A DNA stretch of 64,000 nucleotides from Amorphoplanes friuliensis DSM 7358 (GTDB lineage: Bacteria; Actinomycetota; Actinomycetes; Mycobacteriales; Micromonosporaceae): assembly GCF_000494755.1 (NCBI RefSeq), contig NC_022657.1:8028001-8092000 (forward strand), written 5' to 3'. Every line of letters starts with the position of its first letter. The first letter of the stretch is position 1. Under the pieces are notes generated by a model. The model was not told the DNA's origin. It saw only the letters and a program-made list of their open reading frames with translations, and did no database searches. This document shows positions 8,030-16,748 of the stretch, piece after piece. The translations under genes were made by a program, and so were the position numbers.

Positions 8030-8767
8030 GTGGCCGACGAATATCCCCGCACCGTGACGTTCTCCGCCAGCTACAACTTCCGCGACGTCGGTGGTTACGC
8101 CGGCCTCGACAATCGCACGGTGAGGTGGCGGCGCCTGTTCCGCGCCGACTCCCTGCACCGGCTCAAGGGCGACGACCTGCAGACCTTCAGCGACCTGGGC
8201 GTCCGGAGCGTCATCGACCTGCGCCGGGTCTTCGAGGTCGAGGAGCACGGCCGGGTCCCCGAGGCCGAGGGCCTCGCCTATCACAACCTCGTGGTGAAGC
8301 ACATCGACTGGGACACCGTCGCACCGTCGCTGCCGCACGAGCGCTGGCTGGCCGACCGCTACCTCAACTTCGCCGAGGACGGCCAGGAAGGCCTGGCGGC
8401 GGCGCTGAGCCTGATCGCCGACCCCGAGGCGGCGCCGGTTGTCGTGCACTGCATGGCCGGCAAGGACCGCACCGGCGTGGTCTGCGCGCTCACGCTCTCA
8501 CTGCTCGGAGTGTCCGATGCGGACATCGCCCAGGACTACGCGCTGACCGAGGTCGCGATGGCGTCGCTGACGGCCTACCTGATGCGCACCAAACCCGACC
8601 TGGTGCAGGACAAATACCACATGTTCGACTGCCCGCAGGACGCCATGCTGCTCTTCCTCGGCGACCTGCGCGACCGGTACGGCTCGGTCGAGAAGTACGT
8701 CCGCGAGATCGGCCTCAGCACCGATCAGATCGCGGCGATGCGCGACCACCTGCTGACGTCCAGCTGA
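8030..8767 (+). CDS. Tyrosine-protein phosphatase (Y_phosphatase3 type)
   Basis: The 245-residue protein has the P-loop signature VVHCMAGKDRTG at about residue 140, with nucleophilic Cys and the lysine typical of the bacterial/PtpB-like group. The N-terminus has the family pattern NFRDVGGYAG and RADSLHRL. Related enzymes act on phosphotyrosine and sometimes phosphoserine or phosphoinositide. The GTG start has only a weak ribosome site (AGG nine bases upstream). It is divergent from the cimA leader, with no evident functional tie. Confidence 0.88.
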   Translation: MADEYPRTVTFSASYNFRDVGGYAGLDNRTVRWRRLFRADSLHRLKGDDLQTFSDLGVRSVIDLRRVFEVEEHGRVPEAEGLAYHNLVVKHIDWDTVAPSLPHERWLADRYLNFAEDGQEGLAAALSLIADPEAAPVVVHCMAGKDRTGVVCALTLSLLGVSDADIAQDYALTEVAMASLTAYLMRTKPDLVQDKYHMFDCPQDAMLLFLGDLRDRYGSVEKYVREIGLSTDQIAAMRDHLLTSS

Positions 8768-8803
8768 CAGACCCCCTGCCGCCGGGGGTGTCTACTGCGA
8801 CGC

Positions 8804-9684
8804 ATGCGAGTCCTCGTCAGCACCTGGCCGGCACACGGACATCTCCTCCCGCTGCTGCCGCTGATCCGTGCCGCCCAGCGCGCGGGCCACGACGTCATCG
8901 TCGCGACCGGCGCAGAGGGCGTCATCGAGGCTCGCCGGCGCGGCCTGGCGACCTGGGAGGTCGGCCCGAGCCGCGCAGAGGCGGACGCCGCCTTCCGCTC
9001 CCGGGGTCCGGACCTGGCGGCGGTCGCCCCGGACCAGCGGATGGCCACGGTGATCAGCAGCATGTTCGGCGCCGCGGCTTTCGCACGGGCCGCCGAGCTG
9101 GTGCCACGCGCCGAGCAGTGGAAGCCCGACCTGGTCGTGCATCCGGTGACCGAACTGGCCGGTGCCGTGGCCGCCGCACGGACCGGCGCCCGGCACCTGG
9201 TGCACGGGCTGGGCCCGCTGCCGGGTGAGGCGTGGGAGTGGTTCGGAGCACGGTACGGCGACCTCTGCGGGACCTGCCGGTCAACGTCCTGGTCACAGTC
9301 GGCCCGGGCAGCGATCCGGCCCGGCTCGGACCCCAGCCGCCGAACGTCTTCCTGACCGACTTCGCCCCGCACGCCCTGGTGCTGCCCCGGTGCTCTGGCC
9401 TGGTCACCCAGGGTGGCGCCGGGACGATCGTCGCGGCGCTCTGTCACGGCCTGCCGCATCTGGTCCTGCCGCAGGGCGCAGACCAGTTCGTCAACGGCGC
9501 CACCGCCGAGCGGGCGGGAGTTGCCATCGTCGTGCCACCGGCGGAGCTGACCGCCGAGACCGTTCGTGCGGCGGCGCTCCGGCTGCTCGACGACCCGGTC
9601 CTGACGGCAAACGCCCGCGCCGTGCAGACCGAGATCAACGGTATGCCCGACGCGGACGCGGTGCTGACCGAGCTGGCCGGCTAG
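8804..9684 (+). pseudogene. Glycosyltransferase (GT1/YjiC-like), deleted and frameshifted
   Basis: The 5' part (8804 to about 9260) encodes a GT1 N-terminal domain (STWPAHGHLLPLLPLIRAA). The 3' part, in another frame (about 9255-9684), encodes the donor-binding end with the classical FLTDFAPHALVLPRCS and VTQGGAGTIVAALCHG patterns. Joined, they give only about 293 codons against the usual 380-420, and about 100 residues of the interdomain part are missing at the join near 9245-9265. This looks like a deletion that also changed frame. The 3' end overlaps convergent ilvE by four bases. Confidence 0.8.
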
Positions 9685-10778
9685 AGAACCCGGTGCACCC
9701 AGCCGAACGGGTCCTCGGCGCGGCCCCGCTGGATGTCGCCCAGCTCCTGGCGCAGCGCCATCGTGACCTCACCCGAGCCGCCGTCCGCGACGGTGAACTC
9801 GCCGTCCGGGTGGCGGACCGTGCCGATCGGCGTGATCACCGCGGCGGTGCCACACGCGAACGCCTCGCGGATCCGGCCCGACGCGGCGCCGTCACGCCAC
9901 TCGTCGAAGCTGACCGGGCGCTCCTCGACCTTGCGACCGGCCCGCTGCGCCAGCTTGAGGATCGAGTCACGGGTGATGCCGGGCAGGATCGTGCCGGTCA
10001 GCGGCGGCGTCACCAGCGAACCGTCGTCCTGGACGAAGACGATGTTCATGCCGCCGAGCTCGTCGACGTACTTCCGCTCCACCGCGTCGAGGTAGACCAC
10101 CTGGTCACAGCCGTGCTCGATCGCCTCGGCCTGCGCGGAGAGACCGGCGGCGTAGTTGCCGCCGCACTTCGCCGCACCGGTGCCACCGGGCGCCGCACGC
10201 GTGTAGTCGGGCGTGACCCACACAGTCACCGGCTTCACACCGCCGCTGAAGTAGGCGCCGACCGGCGAGGCGATCACCAGGTACAGGTATTCCATCGCCG
10301 GGCGCACTCCGAGGAAAACCTCGCTCGCGTACGCGAACGGGCGCAGGTAGAGGCTGCCCTCGTCGCTCTCCGGGATCCACCGCTTGTCGATCTTGATGAG
10401 CTGGCTCAGCGACTCGAGGAACGTCGGCTGCGGCAGCACCGGCATCGCCATGCGCTGGGCCGACTGCCCGAACCGGGCCGCGTTGGCGTCCGGGCGGAAC
10501 ATCGCCACACCGCCGTCCGGCGTCGTGTACGCCTTCAGGCCCTCGAAGATCTCCTGCGCGTAGTGCAGCACAGCCGCGGCCGGGTCCATCGGGATCGGCG
10601 CGCGCGCCTCCACCCGGGGCTCGTACCAGCCCTTCCCCTCCGCATAGCGGATGGTGACCATGTGGTCGGTGAAGATCCGGCCGAAGCCCGGGTTGGCCAG
10701 CAGTGTCGCGCGGTCCGCGTCACTTACGGGCGCCGGGTGCGGACGGATCTCGAAGTCGAGGTTGTCACCACCACTCAT
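9681..10778 (-). CDS. ilvE: Branched-chain amino acid aminotransferase
   Basis: This fold-type IV PLP aminotransferase makes the final transamination to Leu, Ile and Val. Seen: FEGLKAYTTPDGGVAMFRPD, the GGNYAAGL segment, the PLP-lysine region (ERKYVDELGGMN), and the phosphate-binding end GTAAVITPIG. ATG 10778 is chosen over the upstream frame start at 10811 because family members begin close to this point; AGCAGG lies about ten bases upstream. The 365-residue length is normal. It belongs to the minus-strand amino acid group with leuB and serA. Confidence 0.95.
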   Translation of the reverse strand: MSGGDNLDFEIRPHPAPVSDADRATLLANPGFGRIFTDHMVTIRYAEGKGWYEPRVEARAPIPMDPAAAVLHYAQEIFEGLKAYTTPDGGVAMFRPDANAARFGQSAQRMAMPVLPQPTFLESLSQLIKIDKRWIPESDEGSLYLRPFAYASEVFLGVRPAMEYLYLVIASPVGAYFSGGVKPVTVWVTPDYTRAAPGGTGAAKCGGNYAAGLSAQAEAIEHGCDQVVYLDAVERKYVDELGGMNIVFVQDDGSLVTPPLTGTILPGITRDSILKLAQRAGRKVEERPVSFDEWRDGAASGRIREAFACGTAAVITPIGTVRHPDGEFTVADGGSGEVTMALRQELGDIQRGRAEDPFGWVHRVL

Positions 10779-10892
10779 GGCAGTTGACCTGCTTTCTGTC
10801 ACGAAGAACAAAGAGGTAGCACCCGTAGTGCTCCAAGGAACTTACCCCGAACGGTCGTTCAAAGCCGACCGGCTCAGGGTGCACGTCATCGA

Positions 10893-10912
10893 CCGCCCGG
10901 GTCACCGGGCGG
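10893..10912 (-). terminator. Hairpin after leuB
   Basis: CCGCCCGG, GTCA loop, CCGGGCGG: an eight-pair perfect stem about 20 bases after the leuB stop and before ilvE. There is no U-run, so termination may be partial. Confidence 0.45.
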
Positions 10913-10932
10913 GAGACGGGGTGAAGGTGAGG

Positions 10933-11970
10933 TCAGGCGGCCGCGGTGGCGGCGACCCGGTCTCCGACCTCGGCGGTACGCAGCGAGGCGCCCGGTGTGC
11001 GGGACGCGACCTCGGCGGCGACCGCCTCGGATACTCGTCGGGCCTCGTCGGTGTGCCCGAGGTGCTCGAGCAGCAGCGACGCGGAGAGGATGGCGGCCGC
11101 CGGGTCGGCGATGCCCTGGCCGGCGATGTCCGGCGCGGAGCCGTGCACCGGCTCGAAGGTCGACGGGTACTTGCGCTCCGGGTTGACGGAGCCGCTGGCG
11201 GCCATGCCGATGCCACCGGTCACGGCAGCGGCGATGTCGGTGAGGATGTCACCGAAGAGGTTGTCGGTCACCACCACGTCGTACCGCTGCGGGTTGCTCA
11301 CCAGGAACATGCTCGCGGCGTCGATGTGCTGGTATTCCGTGGTCACGTCGGGGAACTCGGCGGCGACGGCGGCGAAAGTGCGCGCCCAGAGCCCGCCCGC
11401 GTGCGTGAGCACGTTGGTCTTGTGCACGAGGGTGAGGTGGCGGCGCTCGCGGCGCTGCGCCCGGCCGAACGCGTCGCGGATGACCCGCTCGACACCGTGC
11501 CGGGTGTTCAGGCTCTCCTCGGTCGCGATCTCGGCGGGGGTGTTCTTGTGGAGGACACCACCGGCACCGACGTAGAGACCCTCGGTGCCCTCGCGGACGA
11601 CGACCATGTCGATCTCGCCGGGCTTGATGCCGGAGAGCGGGCTGGTCGTTCCGGGCCAGAGCCGGGAGGGGCGCAGGTTGACGTACTGGTCGAAGTCGAA
11701 GCGGAGCTTGAGCAGCAGGCCACGCTCGAGCACGCCCGGCGGGACGCTGGGGTCACCGATGGCGCCGAGCAGGATGGCGTCGTGCGCCGCCAGCTCGTCC
11801 TCGATGGCCTGCGGCAGGACTTCCTTGGTGCGGTTGTAGAAGCGCGCACCCAGGTCGTAGTCGTCGAACTCCGTGTCGGGGAGGACGGCCTCGATCACCT
11901 TGCGGGCTTCCGCGGTCACTTCGGTCCCGATGCCGTCGCCGGCCACAACCGCGATCCGCGCCACCGTCAC
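10933..11970 (-). CDS. leuB: 3-isopropylmalate dehydrogenase
   Basis: LeuB oxidatively decarboxylates 3-isopropylmalate in leucine synthesis. Seen: the N-terminal VVAGDGIGTEV, the YVGAGG/NTPAEIATEE region, TVVHKTNVLTHAGGLW-type substrate residues, the metal-binding DNLFGDILTDIAAAV, and FEPVHGSAPDIAGQGIADP. GTG 11970 has GAGGGAG five bases upstream and fits the family N-terminus; the longer frame to 12057 does not. The 345 residues are normal for the actinobacterial type. Confidence 0.95.
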   Translation of the reverse strand: MTVARIAVVAGDGIGTEVTAEARKVIEAVLPDTEFDDYDLGARFYNRTKEVLPQAIEDELAAHDAILLGAIGDPSVPPGVLERGLLLKLRFDFDQYVNLRPSRLWPGTTSPLSGIKPGEIDMVVVREGTEGLYVGAGGVLHKNTPAEIATEESLNTRHGVERVIRDAFGRAQRRERRHLTLVHKTNVLTHAGGLWARTFAAVAAEFPDVTTEYQHIDAASMFLVSNPQRYDVVVTDNLFGDILTDIAAAVTGGIGMAASGSVNPERKYPSTFEPVHGSAPDIAGQGIADPAAAILSASLLLEHLGHTDEARRVSEAVAAEVASRTPGASLRTAEVGDRVAATAAA

Positions 11971-12091
11971 GTCCACTCCCTCAATCGTCGAGACCCGCCC
12001 GACTGTAGTCCGCTGTCCCGATCTCTGGCACGGCGGTCCCAGAGTGTGGATGAACAATCGTTAAGGGAGGGAAAGGTCCGGACGCGAACAA

Positions 12092-12122
12092 CCCCCGCTG
12101 ATCGCGGCAACGATCGCGGGGG
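12092..12122 (-). terminator. Hairpin in the leuB leader region
   Basis: On the minus strand, CCCCCGC plus GATCG pair with CGATC and GCGGGGG around a single bulged A, followed by TTGTT. It lies about 120 bases upstream of leuB, where cimA and ilvB have attenuator hairpins. The U-tract is poor and no convincing leader peptide was found. Confidence 0.4.
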
Positions 12123-12330
12123 CTGTCACGACAGGTACGCGTGGCTCGCGCCCGCCGGGGGTGCATCCACCGCACGGAGCGACCACGGAGGTGTCACCCG
12201 AAGACACACCCGCATAGCCCGCGCGGCAGGACCAACGCTAGCGATGCGGACTAATGTCGCGCAAGACGCATCCCCCGCGTGTCGGGGCGACAACCGACTC
12301 GGCACGCGAAGGGTATGGCACCATGCGCCG

Positions 12331-12693
12331 GTGAGTTTCGACCTCGTGGTGTGGGCCATGGACAACACGGACATGCCGGATGACGTGCGCGCCGCCAACG
12401 CCCGGTGCGCCCGCGGCGAACACCCGCAGCGCCCCGCCGACCCGCGCGTCGTTGCCTTCTATGACGCCCTGACCAGCCACTACCCCGACCGCGGTCCGCG
12501 GGCCACCCTCGCCGGCACCCCCTGGGCGAGCGCACCGCTGCACGCCGCCGCGGACCACATCCAGATGCGCCTGGACGAGAACTGCCCGGACGCGGTGCTC
12601 GAGACGATCGAGCGGCTCGCCGGCGAGCTCAATCTGGATCTGCTCGACCTTCAGGACGGCACGGTGTATCCCCCACCGGTCAAAGCTCGTTAG
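12331..12693 (+). CDS. Small hypothetical protein (SFDLVVWAM-type)
   Basis: The 120-residue soluble protein begins SFDLVVWAMDNTDMPDD and continues with a conserved-looking TPWASAPL segment and a C-terminal LDLLDLQDGTVYPPP. The layout recalls small immunity-like proteins of actinobacteria, but I do not recognise the family and assign no function. GTG 12331 is the only sensible start; the frame stays open for about 1.7 kb upstream only as a shadow of leuB. It converges with serA, overlapping it by four bases. Confidence 0.65.
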   Translation: MSFDLVVWAMDNTDMPDDVRAANARCARGEHPQRPADPRVVAFYDALTSHYPDRGPRATLAGTPWASAPLHAAADHIQMRLDENCPDAVLETIERLAGELNLDLLDLQDGTVYPPPVKAR

Positions 12694-14291
12694 TCCTCGT
12701 CCCTGAGGTCCACGATGCTGCCCTTGGCGGAGCCGATCGCGGCGGCGACCGCCGAGAGCAGCTCGGCGTCCACCGAGGAGTCGACGGTCAGGGCCATCAG
12801 GGCCTCGCCGCCGGCCTCGCGCCGGGCGACCTGCATCGCCGCGATGTTGACGCCGGCCTCGCCCAGGATCGACCCGATCGCCCCGACGATGCCCGGGCGG
12901 TCCGAGTAGCGGAAGAAGAGCAGCACACCGCCGGCGCCCAGCTCCAGGTCGAACTCGTCGACCTGGGTCAGCTTGCGGGCCTCCCGTGTGCCCGTACCCG
13001 TGACTGTCCCGGCGACGCTGACCGTGCGCCCGTCCGGGAGCGCGCCGCGGACGGTGACCAGGTTGTGCTGGTCGGAGACCTCGCGGTCGACGATCAGCTC
13101 GACCTCGACGCCGCGGTCGGCCGCGAGCTGCGGTGCGTTGACGTAGGTGACCTGTTCCTCGACCACCGAGGCGAAGAGGCCCTTGGTCGCGGCCAGCTTG
13201 AGCACCGCCACGTCGTGCGACACGATCTCGCCGCGGACCTCGACGGTCACGCTGGCGGCGACACCACCCGCGACGGCGGTGAAGACCTTGCCCAGCTTTT
13301 CCGCGAGGGCGAGCAGCGGCCGCACGTCCTCGTCGACCACTCCACCGGCCTGCACGTTCACCGCGTCGGGCACGAACTCGCCCTGCAACGCCAGCTTGAC
13401 GCTGCGGGCCACCGACAGGCCGGCCTTGTCCTGCGCCTCGGCGGTCGACGCGCCCAGATGTGGGGTGACGACCACGTTGTCGAAGGCGAACAGCGGCGAC
13501 TCGGTGGTCGGCTCGGTGACAAAAACGTCGATGCCGGCGCCGGCGACCCGGCCCTCGGCCAGCGCGTCGGCCAGGGCCCGCTCGTCGATCAGGCCGCCGC
13601 GGGCCGCGTTCACGATCCGCACGCCGGGCTTGACCGTGGCCAACTCCTTCTCGCCGATCAGCCCGAGTGTCTCGGGTGTCCGCGGCAGGTGCACGGAGAT
13701 GAAGTCGCTCTCCCGCAGCAGCTCGTCCAGACCGACCAGGCGTACGCCCAGCTGCGCCGCCCGCGCCGGCTGGATGTACGGGTCGTACGCGATCAGCCGC
13801 GTCCCGAACGACGCCATCCGCTGTGCGAAGAGCACCCCGATGCGCCCCAGCCCGACCACACCGACGGTCTTGCCCTGCACCTCGACGCCGGTGTACTTCT
13901 TCCGCTTCCACTCGCCGTTCTTGAGGGACGCGCTGGCGCTGGCGGTGTGCCGGGCCACGGCCAGCAGCAACGCGATCGCCTGCTCGGCGGCCGAGACGAT
14001 GTTGGACGTGGGGGCGTTGACCACCATGACACCGCGGGCGGTGGCGGCGGGGACGTCGACGTTGTCGAGACCCACCCCGGCGCGGGCGACAACCTTGAGG
14101 CGCGGGGCGGCGGCGACGGCTTCGGCGTCGATCCGGGTGGCACTACGGACGATGACCGCGTCGGCGTCCGCGAGGGCCTCCAGCAGCGCGGCGCGGTCGG
14201 TGCCGTCCACGTGGCGGACGTCGAAGTCGTAGGCCAGGACGTCGATGGCGGCGGGGGCCAGTTCCTCAGCGATCAGTACCACGGGAGTCAT
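12690..14291 (-). CDS. serA: D-3-phosphoglycerate dehydrogenase
   Basis: This first enzyme of serine synthesis oxidises 3-phosphoglycerate with NAD. Order seen: substrate domain, GKTVGVVGLGRIGVLFAQR nucleotide fold at about residues 140-160, catalytic Arg in NAARGGLID, Glu in VFVTEPTTESP, His in TPHLGAST, then the ASB domain, then a C-terminal ACT domain for serine feedback. The 533 residues match the long actinobacterial SerA type. ATG 14291 fits the family N-terminus; the frame upstream to 14366 is not conserved in character. Confidence 0.95.
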   Translation of the reverse strand: MTPVVLIAEELAPAAIDVLAYDFDVRHVDGTDRAALLEALADADAVIVRSATRIDAEAVAAAPRLKVVARAGVGLDNVDVPAATARGVMVVNAPTSNIVSAAEQAIALLLAVARHTASASASLKNGEWKRKKYTGVEVQGKTVGVVGLGRIGVLFAQRMASFGTRLIAYDPYIQPARAAQLGVRLVGLDELLRESDFISVHLPRTPETLGLIGEKELATVKPGVRIVNAARGGLIDERALADALAEGRVAGAGIDVFVTEPTTESPLFAFDNVVVTPHLGASTAEAQDKAGLSVARSVKLALQGEFVPDAVNVQAGGVVDEDVRPLLALAEKLGKVFTAVAGGVAASVTVEVRGEIVSHDVAVLKLAATKGLFASVVEEQVTYVNAPQLAADRGVEVELIVDREVSDQHNLVTVRGALPDGRTVSVAGTVTGTGTREARKLTQVDEFDLELGAGGVLLFFRYSDRPGIVGAIGSILGEAGVNIAAMQVARREAGGEALMALTVDSSVDAELLSAVAAAIGSAKGSIVDLRDED

Positions 14292-14462
14292 ACGTCTCCA
14301 CAGTTTGTCTCGCAGGCGGCCGGCCGCCGACCTTTCCGCGAGCGTAGACGGATCGGCGACCACCACGGGATGTCATCTCATGGTGACCGGTGTCACAGGA
14401 CGGAAATCTTCTCGTACCCTGCGGGACCCCGCCACGAGCACCGTTCCCGCTAGCCTCTCGGC

Positions 14463-15257
14463 ATGTCTGAAGCCTCCACCGACACCGGGGACATCGACGA
14501 GGACCACGGTCCCGTCATCCCCGACCCACCGCGCCGGGTTCCCTTCGGTGTGGCCGTCACCGTCGCGCTGCTCGGTCTCGTCGCGCTGTCGCTGGCGATC
14601 GCGGCCCTGCTGACCGTCTCCACCGACTCCTACATCCGGGACACGGTCGGTGAAGCCGCCGCCAAGGGGCTGTTCACGGCTGTCCTCGCCGTGGGCGCCG
14701 CCCTGACCGCCGCCGTGGCGTGGTCGCTGGTGCGCAACGGCAACACCGTCGGCCCGATGGTGGTCGGCGGCCTCATCCTCATCACCGGCCTGGTCTTCCT
14801 GGTCACCGGCGTGGCCAGCGAGTCGGACACCGGCGGGCTCCAGGTGGGCATCCTCGCCCTCGTGGTCGGTCTCGGTGTGCTGCTGATCCCGCTGCTCGGC
14901 CACGGGCCGTCCTACCTCGCGGCCCGCCGGGTCTGGGCCAAGGCCGAGGCGGACTGGCTCAAGGAGCTGGCGACACCGGTCGCGCCGCCGCCGATGCAAT
15001 ATCAGCAGCCCTGGCCCGGGCACTACCCGCCGCAGCAGCAGCCGCAGTGGGGTGCACCGCCGCCGCAATACCCGCCGCAGTACCAGTACCCGCCGCAGCC
15101 GCAATATCAAGGATGGCAGCAGCAGCAGCCGCCTCCGCCCCTGCCGCAGTCGGCGCCTCCGGCGCCCGCTGTTTCGCAGCAGGCGCCCACGGAGCACATC
15201 CAGCCGGCCGGACAGGTGCAGCCTCCGCCCGTGCCGCAGGAGAAGCCGCAGTCGTGA
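14463..15257 (+). CDS. Four-TM membrane protein with Pro/Gln-rich C-terminal tail
   Basis: After an acidic N-terminus of about 35 residues come four hydrophobic segments (to about residue 145), then a tail of over 100 residues made mostly of P, Q, Y and A (PPQQQPQW, YQYPPQPQYQ). Such tails are common in actinobacterial membrane proteins and are presumed disordered and cytoplasmic. No enzymatic motif is seen and no family is assigned. ATG 14463 is the natural start. It stands between divergent serA and convergent mpgS. Confidence 0.7.
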   Translation: MSEASTDTGDIDEDHGPVIPDPPRRVPFGVAVTVALLGLVALSLAIAALLTVSTDSYIRDTVGEAAAKGLFTAVLAVGAALTAAVAWSLVRNGNTVGPMVVGGLILITGLVFLVTGVASESDTGGLQVGILALVVGLGVLLIPLLGHGPSYLAARRVWAKAEADWLKELATPVAPPPMQYQQPWPGHYPPQQQPQWGAPPPQYPPQYQYPPQPQYQGWQQQQPPPPLPQSAPPAPAVSQQAPTEHIQPAGQVQPPPVPQEKPQS

Positions 15258-15300
15258 GTGATCCCGGTGGGCGCCGCCACGCCCGCCGGGACCCTCGTCG

Positions 15301-16563
15301 CTAAACGGTCGGGCGCGGGATGAGGTTCCGCTCGATCGGCGGCGCGGGCGCGTAACCCGCCGACGCGAGACCGTCGAACTGGCGGAAGGTCAGCGCCTCC
15401 GCGTCGAGCCCGTCGTAGAGCAGCTCCAGGTCGAGGCTGCCGACGGGCGGATAGACCCGCTCGCGCGGGGGTTCCTGGCCGACCTCGAGCGCACCCTGGG
15501 CCACCATGAACTCGATGATCGCCTGACGCACGGACGGCAGGGTCACGGGCGAGTGGTAGACGACGTTGAGGGCCTGCATCCGCATGCCCTGCACGTGGTC
15601 CTCGCCCTTGTTGTCGTGGAAGTGCGGGTTGCGGGTCTCGATCTGCAGCACCGGCACCGAACTGCTCATCACGTCCGGGCTGGTGCTCTCCAGCACCCCA
15701 CCGAACTGCTCGAACAGATCGAGGTACTCGTACGGCTCGACGGCAAAACCGCCGGCCAGCCGCAGCTTGAGACCCAGGTCGAGGCTCATCGCATGCTCAC
15801 CGGCGTTGCCGGTCGCGATCACCTCGGTGCCGAAACCGGAGTATTCGGCCAGGAACCGGTTGAGCCACTCGTTGGTGATCTCCGAGCTGCGGCCGCGACG
15901 GCTGAAGAACAGCCGCCCGTCGCGCAGTTTCGGCTTCGAGTGCCAGGAGATCCGGACCATCGCGTACGGGCTGTCCGCGAGGTGCAGCCCGGCGGCGTAC
16001 GCCTTGCAGTACTCGTGGACGGCACCCGGAACGTAGTTGTCGGCGTCGACGTAGCCCAGATAGCGGCGTCCCGTCATCGCGGCCAGGGCCATGCCGATCA
16101 GCATGGCCTCACCCTTGCCGGAACGGACCAGTCCGTCCTCGCCGATCAGTTCCTCCATCCCGGCGGCCTTGAACGCGGCCGCGAGTCCGGGATCCTTTTG
16201 ATGAACACTGATCGCCGATCGGCCGGCCAGACGGCAGAACTGCTCGACCGTCTGCGCCTCGATCTCGTAGCGGTCCACCGGCAGCTTGTCGCTGTTGGAG
16301 ACCAGCACAATGAGACAGTCGTGGGGAATGCCGGAGAGCACTCCTTCGATGACGCTTCGTGTCTCATTCATGCACGGGACGACGATTACCATTTGCGACT
16401 CGACAGCGCGTAATGCGTCAGGCGGCACAACCCGGCTACCAGCCGAAAGCCCCGGCCGGCCGGCATCATGCACGGCGCCCGAGTCGAGCTCGATCACCCT
16501 CTGCAGCTCATGAATCCGGACCGCGCCGAAGCGCTCACTCCGGAAAGAATCAGCCAGTCGCAT
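15301..16563 (-). CDS. mpgS: Mannosyl-3-phosphoglycerate synthase (GT55)
   Basis: The protein should transfer mannose from GDP-mannose to 3-phosphoglycerate, the first step to the compatible solute mannosylglycerate. Family motifs seen: VVPCMNETRSVIEGVLSGIP, VSNSDK, SVHQKDPGLAAAFKAAG, the VRSGKGEAMLIGMA block, the metal-binding YVDADNYVPGA, and NPHFHDNKGEDHV. The length of 420 fits MpgS with an N-terminal extension. No MPG phosphatase (mpgP) is next to it; it stands alone between ilvC and a hypothetical gene. It shares the substrate 3-phosphoglycerate with serA nearby. Confidence 0.88.
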   Translation of the reverse strand: MRLADSFRSERFGAVRIHELQRVIELDSGAVHDAGRPGLSAGSRVVPPDALRAVESQMVIVVPCMNETRSVIEGVLSGIPHDCLIVLVSNSDKLPVDRYEIEAQTVEQFCRLAGRSAISVHQKDPGLAAAFKAAGMEELIGEDGLVRSGKGEAMLIGMALAAMTGRRYLGYVDADNYVPGAVHEYCKAYAAGLHLADSPYAMVRISWHSKPKLRDGRLFFSRRGRSSEITNEWLNRFLAEYSGFGTEVIATGNAGEHAMSLDLGLKLRLAGGFAVEPYEYLDLFEQFGGVLESTSPDVMSSSVPVLQIETRNPHFHDNKGEDHVQGMRMQALNVVYHSPVTLPSVRQAIIEFMVAQGALEVGQEPPRERVYPPVGSLDLELLYDGLDAEALTFRQFDGLASAGYAPAPPIERNLIPRPTV

Positions 16564-16683
16564 GCGGCGAATCTACCTGCTGTTGTCGACCCCGAAGCGT
16601 CCGAACAGTACACAATTCGATGACGACGCCGGTTGCGTAAGCGGGACGTAACACCCACGTTTCAAGTAGTCGCGCAGTCACGC

Positions 16684-16725
16684 AAAACGCCGGGCCGGAG
16701 AGCCTTGCGGCACTCCGGCCCGGCG
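16684..16725 (-). terminator. Rho-independent terminator after ilvC
   Basis: Thirteen perfect pairs (arms 16688-16700 and 16713-16725, CGCCGGGCCGGAG and its complement) are followed on the minus strand by TTTTGCG. It lies 23 bases after the ilvC stop and ends the ilvBNC operon. Confidence 0.85.
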
Positions 16726-16748
16726 TGCATATCCGGGGTATTGAAAGG

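Noticed and set aside
12126..12215. Possible 29-residue leader peptide before leuB
   Set aside because: It has no run of Leu, Ile or Val codons and no ribosome site; only its position near the hairpin was suggestive.
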